Assembly: GCA_902489775.1 (NCBI GenBank) | Contig: CABUBH010000057.1 | Location: 1-10,644, forward strand | Reading direction: 5' to 3' | Origin: an uncultured Collinsella sp. | GTDB taxonomy: Bacteria > Actinomycetota > Coriobacteriia > Coriobacteriales > Coriobacteriaceae | Length of the DNA: 10,644 nucleotides | Position numbers and translations under genes: made by a program | Shown: piece after piece, positions 1 through 5,538 of the stretch | Position numbering within the stretch: the first letter of the stretch is position 1 | How the letters are laid out: the number at the start of each line of letters is the position of its first letter | Notes under the pieces: model-generated | What the model saw: only the letters and a program-made list of their open reading frames with translations | Told to the model about the DNA's origin: nothing | Database searches by the model: none

Positions 1-72
1 GCTGCGGGAACGGCCTGTCCGCCTAATGTGTTCGGCTGAGATCGGAAATCAACCCGGCGTTTCCCACCGGTC

Positions 73-119
73 AAAAAGGCGGGCTGAGCGGGCGGGGCGA
101 CCCGTGCCGTCCCACCCGC
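73..119 (-). terminator. Probable intrinsic terminator of the C69 dipeptidase gene
   Basis: On the minus strand a GC-rich stem (119-107 with 100-88, 12 of 13 positions pairing if G-U is allowed, loop 106-101) lies 13 bases past the dipeptidase stop codon. Five U residues (77-73) follow, but only after a 10-nt gap. A second fold pairs 119-114 with 84-79 and puts the stem one base from the U run. Wobble positions favour folding of the minus-strand RNA over the plus-strand RNA. Both folds suit a terminator; the gap in the first lowers confidence. Confidence 0.5.
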
Positions 120-131
120 ACCAGCGAGGGA

Positions 132-2096
132 TTACTCCTTGTTGCGGCGATAGAGGATATAACCGCCTGCGGAAATGACGGCAACGCCAGCGATGGCGAA
201 TACGGCCACCATGCGGCCATCAAAACAATCGCCAGTGGTGGGCAGGCCGCCCTTGGTGTTCGTCTTGTTGGTGGTTACCGTGGTCGTGGTGTTGTCCGAC
301 TTGCCGGGCTTCTCGGGCCTGGTGGTGGGCTGTTCGGGCTTAGCGGGCTGCTCAGGCTGCTCGGGGGTGCCGGGCTGCTCGGGCTTGCCGGGCTGCTCGG
401 GGGTGCCAGGCTGATCCGGGGTGACCGGGTCGGTGGCAAGAGCGTCCTGGGCGTAGGTAATGGACACCTTGAGGCCCTTGGTCTCGGTGTTCAGATCGCT
501 TGGGGTGAAGGGCTGTTCGAAGTTTCCGGCCTTCTGATAGGCGCGCATCTCCTGGAGCAGGGCCTTGCACTTCTTGTAGGTGTTCTCGGTGGCAGCCTTG
601 CCGGCCTTGTTGGCTAGGGCAGTGCGGCCCTCGGTGGTCGTTTCGGCCAGCATGGCGGCGTCAACTTCCTTGTTCTGCTCGATGAGCTCATTCTGGAGGG
701 CGTCGAGGTAGGTGCGGACGCTGGTACCAAGGGTGTCAGGGTTCTCAAAGCAGAGCGAGCTGATGTCCATGAGGACGTAGTTAATGGAGTTCTCGGGCTC
801 CTCGTTGTACACGACGTCTTTCGCATTGCAGTGGTCGAAGGAGACGGTCTGATCGCTGAAGTAGGGGCTAACTTCAGTTATCAGAGCGGAGTACAGCGGG
901 ATGGCGACAGAGTACGCGGCACGGGAGAGCATTTCCCACTGGATGGTAGCGACTTCGGGATCATACCCGCGACGAATCTGGAAGAGATTGATCTCGGTGT
1001 TGCGCTCGCTGCCGATGCAATAAACGCCATCAGTGTTCGCGTTGAGACCAGGGACGTTCTCTCCGCGGTTGCCGAAGGCACGAATCAGCTCAAAGGTGCT
1101 CCAACCAGACTTGCCAGGCTTGAAGAACAGAGGCTGGATTTCGCTGACCATAGCTCCCTTTTGGACGGGTTTTCCATCCTTATCGGTGATAGTTTTAATT
1201 TCGTAATCCGTGCCTTCGGTCAGCTGACTAGCAAAATAATGGCGGCCTTGCACATAGCGGGACCATTGGTTAACGCCAGAATCGGCGAGGCTTTCGCCAT
1301 ACGTTTGGGCGACATCGAATTTACCGTCAGCGGAGTATTTGGCGAAACCCTTCTCCACGGGCATGGACTCGATGTCCTTGGAGTGCAGGCAGTTCTCAGT
1401 ATCGTTCAGGTCGACATCGTAGTTGAGGCTGCCGATGTTGGGGTTGAGTGAGGCGACGTCGTCGGCCAGCTTCATGGCAATCCATTGATGGGCAGAAAGC
1501 GTGGCGAACAGCCAGGTCTCGTTGTTGTCGGCGATAATGATCTGGTCGTTAGTGCAAGTGCCCTGCTCGTCGATCAGGCTGCCGAGGAGCTCGACGCCCT
1601 CGCGGGCATTGGCGCTCTGGCCCAGGATGACGCTGCCGTAGCTGTACTCGCCGATGCCGGTAGCCTCATCGATTGGGTCTGCTGCTTTGGCATCCTCGTT
1701 ATAGGAGGTGCTCAGCGTAGCGGAGCAAGAGACACCCTTCTCGTTGATACCGGCTTCGGAGTAGGCGTCGGTGTGGCCCTCCCAATTGGAGGGATGGTCA
1801 CGTACGTAGCTGTAGCGATATGTAGGCTTATTCGAAGTGTATTCGAAAGCAGACTCATTCGAGCTGTACGTAAAGCCGGCTTCGTGGGCGGGTTCGATGC
1901 CATAGTGCTTGAGATAGCGCTTGCCAAAGTCCTCGGCACGGCCATAGTACGTGTTGCCGTCGGCCGTTAGATCTTTGCCCATGTACATCTGCGTGCAGGC
2001 GAGCGCAGAGGTCGGCATGGACATGATGGTTGCAGCTCCAAAGGCGAGGCCTATGCCCAGCTTTTTGAGCGCGTTGACGGGGTGAGTTTTCCTCAT
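132..2096 (-). CDS. Secreted C69-family dipeptidase with LPXTG cell-wall anchor
   Basis: A 654-residue surface peptidase of family C69 (PepD-like N-terminal-nucleophile hydrolases, which cleave dipeptides). Residues 1-33 form a signal peptide (basic start RKTHPVNALKK, hydrophobic core, ALA at 31-33). Cleavage there would expose Cys34 in CTQMYMG, the expected catalytic nucleophile, followed by the family-like GRAEDFG at 52-58. The catalytic region runs to about residue 550. Residues 557-600 are a proline-rich stalk of PEQPG-like units, then a Thr-rich linker, LPTTG at 618-622, a hydrophobic segment and the basic tail YRRNKE, which is the standard sortase sorting signal. GGGAGG precedes the ATG by 5 nt. 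It stands alone, cut off from the upstream operon by a terminator. The protein probably feeds on luminal peptides at the cell surface. Family assignment is firm; substrate is unknown. Confidence 0.9.
   Translation of the reverse strand: MRKTHPVNALKKLGIGLAFGAATIMSMPTSALACTQMYMGKDLTADGNTYYGRAEDFGKRYLKHYGIEPAHEAGFTYSSNESAFEYTSNKPTYRYSYVRDHPSNWEGHTDAYSEAGINEKGVSCSATLSTSYNEDAKAADPIDEATGIGEYSYGSVILGQSANAREGVELLGSLIDEQGTCTNDQIIIADNNETWLFATLSAHQWIAMKLADDVASLNPNIGSLNYDVDLNDTENCLHSKDIESMPVEKGFAKYSADGKFDVAQTYGESLADSGVNQWSRYVQGRHYFASQLTEGTDYEIKTITDKDGKPVQKGAMVSEIQPLFFKPGKSGWSTFELIRAFGNRGENVPGLNANTDGVYCIGSERNTEINLFQIRRGYDPEVATIQWEMLSRAAYSVAIPLYSALITEVSPYFSDQTVSFDHCNAKDVVYNEEPENSINYVLMDISSLCFENPDTLGTSVRTYLDALQNELIEQNKEVDAAMLAETTTEGRTALANKAGKAATENTYKKCKALLQEMRAYQKAGNFEQPFTPSDLNTETKGLKVSITYAQDALATDPVTPDQPGTPEQPGKPEQPGTPEQPEQPAKPEQPTTRPEKPGKSDNTTTTVTTNKTNTKGGLPTTGDCFDGRMVAVFAIAGVAVISAGGYILYRRNKE
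231..245 (-). other. LPTTG sortase sorting motif
   Basis: These codons encode LPTTG (residues 618-622), followed by a hydrophobic stretch of about 20 residues and YRRNKE. Sortase A-type enzymes cut such motifs between T and G and join the protein to peptidoglycan. No sortase gene is in this window. Confidence 0.9.
297..428 (-). repeat. Proline-rich coding repeat (PEQPG-type units)
   Basis: The codons for residues 557-600 are a degenerate in-frame tandem repeat built on P-E/D-Q-P-G-T/K and PEQPxKPEQP units. In DNA it appears as repeated ctgctcggg/tgccggg blocks on the plus strand. It encodes an extended wall-spanning stalk. Such repeats change length easily by slippage in steps of a few codons. 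Confidence 0.85.
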
Positions 2097-2115
2097 AATC
2101 CCTCCCAGCGTGCGA

Positions 2116-2139
2116 AAGCCCTCTGTCGCCAGAGGGCTT
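2116..2139 (-). promoter_or_regulatory. Stem-loop in the leader of the dipeptidase gene
   Basis: A perfect 9-bp stem (2116-2124 with 2131-2139), extendable to 10 bp by g2125-c2130 with a tcgc loop, lies 19 bp before the dipeptidase ATG and just ahead of its Shine-Dalgarno site. No U run follows on either strand, so it does not look like a terminator. It is more likely an mRNA-stabilising or translation-modulating leader element. Confidence 0.55.
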
Positions 2140-2140
2140 C

Positions 2141-2160
2141 AGCCAATAAAGACACTCCCT
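2141..2160 (-). repeat. Direct repeat A, leader copy (core GTCTTTATT)
   Basis: Read on the minus strand this copy runs AGGG..GTCTTTATT..GGCT. It matches a second copy at 2264-2282 with small compensating indels either side of the shared 9-bp core. This copy lies inside the predicted 5' leader of the dipeptidase transcript. Confidence 0.5.
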
Positions 2161-2161
2161 T

Positions 2162-2172
2162 AGCGTAACGAA
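2162..2172. repeat. Direct repeat B, copy 1 (AGCGTAACGAA)
   Basis: AGCGTAACGAA on the plus strand; the partner at 2213-2223 differs by one base. The copies are 51 bp apart start to start, near five helical turns. Both lie downstream of the predicted dipeptidase promoter. A regulator-binding role is inference. Confidence 0.4.
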
Positions 2173-2212
2173 TCGGAAACAATATTCATCTATGAAAAAT
2201 ACTTACTCGATA

Positions 2213-2223
2213 AGCGTAATGAA
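2213..2223. repeat. Direct repeat B, copy 2 (AGCGTAATGAA)
   Basis: Partner of the 2162-2172 copy with one C-to-T change. It lies about 20 bp downstream of the predicted -10 box, where a bound protein could block promoter clearance. Confidence 0.4.
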
Positions 2224-2241
2224 ATATACGATGAGCGGTTA

Positions 2242-2269
2242 ATTATACTCAGTCTGTAGCTTTAGCCAA
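2242..2269 (-). promoter_or_regulatory. Predicted promoter of the dipeptidase gene
   Basis: The minus strand has TTGGCT at 2269-2264 (4 of 6 to the -35 consensus), a 16-bp spacer, and a perfect TATAAT at 2247-2242. Transcription would start near 2235 and give a leader of about 140 nt that contains repeats A and B and the 2116-2139 hairpin. The -35 box overlaps the upstream copy of repeat A. Confidence 0.6.
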
Positions 2270-2282
2270 ATAAAGACGCCCT
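2264..2282 (-). repeat. Direct repeat A, promoter copy (core GTCTTTATT)
   Basis: On the minus strand AGGGCGTCTTTATTTGGCT. Its last six bases are the predicted -35 box of the dipeptidase promoter. The other copy is about 122 bp away at 2141-2160. A flanking inverted pair, AGACGC (2274-2279) with GCGTCT (2305-2310), adds further symmetry. Confidence 0.5.
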
Positions 2283-2330
2283 GCAATTACTGCATCTGGA
2301 TAAAGCGTCTGGAAATACCGAAATGAAAAA

Positions 2331-2367
2331 TCCCCCGCTGTTTGGCAAATGCATAAACAGCGGGGGA
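2331..2367 (-). terminator. Strong intrinsic terminator of the lipid kinase-microprotein operon
   Basis: A perfect 13-bp stem (2331-2343 with 2355-2367, containing CCCCCGCTG/CAGCGGGGG) has an 11-nt loop. On the minus strand it runs directly into TTTTTC. It lies 36 bp past the stop of the 30-residue protein gene and isolates that operon from the dipeptidase gene downstream. Confidence 0.9.
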
Positions 2368-2402
2368 GATGATAATCGGATGAATATCATACCAATGTGG
2401 AA

Positions 2403-2495
2403 TTACTTCTTCCGGCGGTGGATCACGTTAATCGCATAGCCGACGAGCATGGCCAGGACGATGACGATAAAACCGAGCAGGGGATTGTCGTTCAT
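2403..2495 (-). CDS. Small single-pass membrane protein, 30 residues
   Basis: I do not recognise a family. The reading frame starts at an ATG 9 nt after the stop codon of the lipid kinase gene. Its AGGAGG site overlaps that stop codon and lies 5 nt before the ATG, which points to translational coupling. The product begins MNDNPLLGF, has one hydrophobic helix (about residues 6-25, rich in I, V, L and A), and ends in the basic tail HRRKK, which predicts a cytoplasmic C-terminus. A strong terminator follows, so the gene is the last member of a two-gene operon. The excellent ribosome site, clean membrane topology and terminator position argue that it is real despite its length. A link to the kinase, for example as a membrane tether, is inference only. 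Confidence 0.75.
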   Translation of the reverse strand: MNDNPLLGFIVIVLAMLVGYAINVIHRRKK

Positions 2496-2504
2496 GGGTT
2501 CCTC

Positions 2505-3422
2505 CTATTTTCCGAGCGGGGAGAATTCGTCGACGATGAGGTCGAGACATTGCGGAAGCGCGCGGGCGCCAAAGACGCCGGAGTTGCTGGAGATAATCTC
2601 GCCATCGAACTGCATGCCCAGCGACGGTGTACAGGTAATCTTAGCTTCCTTGGTCTGGATGATCTTGAACTGCGGGCGACCGAGCACCTTGCCGGCGGGG
2701 TCGAGCGCAGCGGTGATCACGGTGGGCAGCAACTGCACGGTTTTTACGGGCTCGATGACCGCGATGTCGACCATGCCGTCGTTCATGCGGCAGTCTGGGA
2801 ACAGGTTGATGTCGTTTTGGATGACCGAGGTGTTGCCTGCCATGCAGCAGATGCCGTCTAGCTCCTCGACAATGCCGTCATGCTCAATCGTAAAGTGCGC
2901 CACTGTGGGATTGGGCGTAGCAAGCGCCGACAGGAAGTAGGCGATCTCGCCAATGTCGTTTTTGGTGGGGGCTGCCTTCATCATGATCTCGGCGTCGAAG
3001 CCTGAGCCGGCGATGATGATAAAACCATGGCGCTTTTCGTTGCCGTCCTCGTCGAGCCAAAAGAGCTCACCCATGTCGACCTTGACCGTGCGGCCGGCGC
3101 GGCAGGCCTTGGCGAGTGCCGCCGCCTCGGGGGCATTGCCTATGTTGTTGAAGAACAGACATGCCGTGCCAGAGGGGAAGACGAGTGTGGGGACGCCGCA
3201 TCCGCGCATCTGGTCGAGCACGTTGGAGACGGTGCCGTCGCCACCCGAGACTACCACGCGATCGAACTCGCGCACGTCCGCCACGGCGTCCTCGGGCTCC
3301 ATGCCATCGCCGATAAAGCGCATCACGACCTCGTCGCCGCCCTGCGCCAGGGCGTGCGTGAATGCGAAGATTTCATCTGAGCTGGGGCCCGATGCCGGGT
3401 TGTGGATGATAAGGCAGCGCAT
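2505..3422 (-). CDS. Diacylglycerol/lipid kinase family protein (DgkB/YegS type)
   Basis: A 305-residue protein of the diacylglycerol-kinase catalytic family, soluble or peripheral ATP-dependent lipid kinases that return diacylglycerol to phosphatidic acid or phosphorylate related lipids. Evidence: HNPASG at 7-12; VVSGGDGT with GGDGT at 60-64 (nucleotide-binding loop); PSGTACLFFNN at 83-93 in place of the usual GTxN segment; FPDCRMNDGMVDI around 208-220; and FDGE at 272-275, the conserved C-terminal DGE. Length matches the family (about 290-310). The usual Asn after GTA is Cys here. The start ATG has only a weak GGGA upstream. It is the first gene of an operon with a 30-residue membrane protein and is transcribed divergently from ribonuclease D. 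The exact lipid substrate cannot be read from sequence. Confidence 0.87.
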   Translation of the reverse strand: MRCLIIHNPASGPSSDEIFAFTHALAQGGDEVVMRFIGDGMEPEDAVADVREFDRVVVSGGDGTVSNVLDQMRGCGVPTLVFPSGTACLFFNNIGNAPEAAALAKACRAGRTVKVDMGELFWLDEDGNEKRHGFIIIAGSGFDAEIMMKAAPTKNDIGEIAYFLSALATPNPTVAHFTIEHDGIVEELDGICCMAGNTSVIQNDINLFPDCRMNDGMVDIAVIEPVKTVQLLPTVITAALDPAGKVLGRPQFKIIQTKEAKITCTPSLGMQFDGEIISSNSGVFGARALPQCLDLIVDEFSPLGK

Positions 3423-3429
3423 ACTTACG

Positions 3430-3458
3430 TTCCCGTTCTGTGACTAACCGAGTATAGT
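3430..3458. promoter_or_regulatory. Back-to-back promoters for the lipid kinase and rnd
   Basis: In this divergent gap, TATAGT (3453-3458, plus) and TATACT (3456-3451, minus) overlap, each matching 5 of 6 bases of the -10 consensus. On the plus strand TTCCCG at 3430-3435 sits 17 bp upstream, a weak -35. No good minus-strand -35 is visible. The pairing suggests mutually exclusive polymerase binding, but support is modest. Confidence 0.35.
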
Positions 3459-3520
3459 TGTAAGACAATGCCGATATCCTACCCGTGTTTTTCGGGCCTA
3501 ACCTTATTCGATGGGTTGAT

Positions 3521-4654
3521 ATGTACATTTCCACACATCAGGCTCTACTCGACTTTTGCCAGCGCGCCAGCGAGTTCGACGCGATTGCCGTCGATACCGA
3601 GTTTTTGCGCGAGCGCACGTTCCATCCTCGTCTGTGCCTGGTCCAGATTGCCACCCCTGCCGAGAGCGTCGCGGTCGATCCGTTGGTGATCGACGACCTG
3701 TCGCCGCTCGCCGAGCTTATGGCCGACGAGGGCGTGGTCAAGGTATTTCATGCCTGCTCGCAGGATATGGAGGTCATGCTCCATACCGTAGGAGTGTTGC
3801 CGCGTCCGATTTTTGACACGCAGGTCGCCGCCGCCTTTTTGGGCGAGCGCCAGCAGATTTCGTACGGCGCGCTCGTGCAGACGTTTTGCGGCGTCTCGCT
3901 GCCCAAGACCGAGTCGCTGACCGATTGGTCGCGCCGTCCGCTGACCGATAAACAGATTGAGTATGCGATCGATGACGTCAAGTACCTGATTGTCGCCTAT
4001 ACCGAGATGACGAGCCGCCTGCGCGAGCTGGGCCGCGTGGACTGGGTGCTCGACGAGCTACGCCCGCTGGCCGACGAGTCGCACTATCGCGCCGACCGTC
4101 ACGAGGCATTCCGCAAGGTCAAGCGCATCAACTCCTGCAGCCGCCATCAGCTGGGCATCGCGCGCGAGCTCGCCGCCTGGCGCGAGGACCGCGCCGAGCG
4201 CCGCAACATCCCGCGCAAGTGGGTCATGTCCGACGATACGCTGCTGGCGCTCGTCAAGCGCAATCCCGTGCGCGTTGAGGAGTTCCGCAGTATCCGCGGT
4301 ACCGATCAGCTGGGAGAGCGCGACGTGGACGGCGCGCTCATGGCCATCAAGCGCGGCGCGAGCTGCCCGCACGATCGCTTGCCGCTCATGGTGCGCGGAC
4401 ACCGTCAGATTTCGCCGGAGTTGGAGAGTGTGACGGACCTGATGTATGCGCTCATTCGCCTGGTCGCCGAGCGCTCGGGCGTGGCGACCTCGGTCATCGC
4501 CTCGCGCGATGACCTGGCCGACTATATTGAGCATCCCGAGGAAAGCCCCCTGCGCGAAGGCTGGCGCTTTGAGCTCGTGGGCTCGCGCCTGGACGATCTG
4601 CTCTCGGGCAACATGGGGTTGACGGTGAAGGACGGCAAAATCGAGCTCCTGTAG
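3521..4654 (+). CDS. rnd: Ribonuclease D
   Basis: A 377-residue 3'-to-5' exoribonuclease of the DEDDy class, acting in the cytoplasm on tRNA precursors and other structured RNA. The exonuclease motifs are intact: VDTEF (Asp25, Glu27), the second acidic residue in CSQDME (Asp82), and EYAIDDVKYL (Tyr148, Asp152). An HRDC nucleic-acid-binding domain follows at about residues 207-278, beginning near SRHQLGIARELAAWRE. Size fits E. coli RNase D (about 375). I chose the ATG at 3521 because MYISTHQALLDFC aligns with the usual RNase D start. A GTG at 3485 would add 12 residues. Neither has a clear Shine-Dalgarno site. The zinc peptidase gene follows after 64 bp. Confidence 0.92.
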   Translation: MYISTHQALLDFCQRASEFDAIAVDTEFLRERTFHPRLCLVQIATPAESVAVDPLVIDDLSPLAELMADEGVVKVFHACSQDMEVMLHTVGVLPRPIFDTQVAAAFLGERQQISYGALVQTFCGVSLPKTESLTDWSRRPLTDKQIEYAIDDVKYLIVAYTEMTSRLRELGRVDWVLDELRPLADESHYRADRHEAFRKVKRINSCSRHQLGIARELAAWREDRAERRNIPRKWVMSDDTLLALVKRNPVRVEEFRSIRGTDQLGERDVDGALMAIKRGASCPHDRLPLMVRGHRQISPELESVTDLMYALIRLVAERSGVATSVIASRDDLADYIEHPEESPLREGWRFELVGSRLDDLLSGNMGLTVKDGKIELL

Positions 4655-4718
4655 GGAAGCCTAGCCGCTTGAGTGGGTAGAATGCCTCCAACGTGTAATT
4701 CGATTCGGAGGAATTCGC

Positions 4719-5423
4719 ATGCCTTATTACTATGGATACGGCTTTGGCATTGACCCGCTGTACCTGTTGGTTGTTCTTGTCTGCACGGTGCTTGGCCTTG
4801 CCGCGCAGAGTTATATCAACTCGACGTACAAGACGTGGTCTAAGGTGCGCTCGGACGGCGATACGGGTGCCACGGTCGCTCGCCGCATGCTCGACGCCAA
4901 CGGTTGTAGTGCCGTGGGCATCAAGGGCGTTGCCGGCGAGCTCACCGATCATTACAACCCGCAGGACAACAACCTGTATCTGTCGGATGCCAACCGTTCG
5001 GGCGGGTCGGTCGCAAGCGTTGCCGTCGCCTGCCACGAGGCGGGCCATGCCGCCCAGCGTCAAAGTGGTTATGTCATGATGAAGGTACGTACCGCTTTGG
5101 TCCCCGTCGTCAACTTTACCCAAAACACCTGGACGATCGTGCTGCTCATGGGCCTGTTCATGAACATCGCGGGGCTCACGACCCTCGCGCTGGTCTTCTT
5201 CTCGTTTAGCGTGTTGTTCCAGCTGGTTACGCTGCCGGTCGAGATCGATGCCAGTCGCCGCGCCGTGGCGTATATCGAGCAGTCGGGCATGAGTTCCAAG
5301 CAGGTCAACGGCGCCAAGAAGGTGCTGACGGCAGCCGCGCTTACCTATGTGGCCGCAGCGCTCACTTCGATCATTCAACTGCTCTACCTGATGGCTCGCT
5401 ACAACAGAAACTCCAACCGATAA
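4719..5423 (+). CDS. YugP-like membrane zinc metallopeptidase
   Basis: A 234-residue membrane protein of the zinc-dependent peptidase family that includes B. subtilis YugP. Residues 13-31 form the first membrane helix. HEAGHA (106-111) holds the HExxH zinc site (His106, Glu107, His110), and PVEIDASRRA has Glu175 as the likely third ligand. Hydrophobic segments near 124-134, 138-172 and 203-226 anchor the protein; the zinc site probably lies at the membrane face. GGAGG at 4707-4711, 7 nt upstream, supports the ATG. It sits between rnd and the exonuclease VII genes on the same strand, but no functional link is evident. The substrate of this family is not known to me. Domain assignment is secure. 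Confidence 0.88.
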   Translation: MPYYYGYGFGIDPLYLLVVLVCTVLGLAAQSYINSTYKTWSKVRSDGDTGATVARRMLDANGCSAVGIKGVAGELTDHYNPQDNNLYLSDANRSGGSVASVAVACHEAGHAAQRQSGYVMMKVRTALVPVVNFTQNTWTIVLLMGLFMNIAGLTTLALVFFSFSVLFQLVTLPVEIDASRRAVAYIEQSGMSSKQVNGAKKVLTAAALTYVAAALTSIIQLLYLMARYNRNSNR

Positions 5424-5439
5424 CAAATAGGACAGGCAG

Positions 5440-5469
5440 GCGCCGCGGGGATTCGTGTCCACGCGGCGC
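5440..5469 (+). terminator. Weak GC-rich stem-loop between the zinc peptidase gene and xseA
   Basis: Perfect 8-bp stem GCGCCGCG (5440-5447) with CGCGGCGC (5462-5469) and a 14-nt loop, 16 bp past the zinc peptidase stop. No U run follows, so it may only pause or attenuate transcription, or protect the 3' end of the upstream message. Confidence 0.35.
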
Positions 5470-5538
5470 TGTACTATGTGTTGGACTTGAATTTGCGCAG
5501 GGCCGGAGCCCATGTGCACGATGACGAAAGGAGGCTGC

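Noticed and set aside
3..26. Possible C-terminal tail (CGNGLSA then TAA) of a plus-strand gene entering from the left edge
   Set aside because: Seven codons cannot be told from chance, and no terminator for the plus strand is clear downstream.
831..1451. 206-codon plus-strand open frame opposite the dipeptidase gene
   Set aside because: It is antisense to conserved C69 coding sequence, has no ribosome site, and its translation is the low-complexity V/A/G/D-rich text typical of GC-rich antisense frames.
132..2096. Foreign origin of the dipeptidase gene because parts are more AT-rich
   Set aside because: The AT-richer patches are limited and the gene has native-looking ribosome site and codons overall; no mobile element borders are visible.
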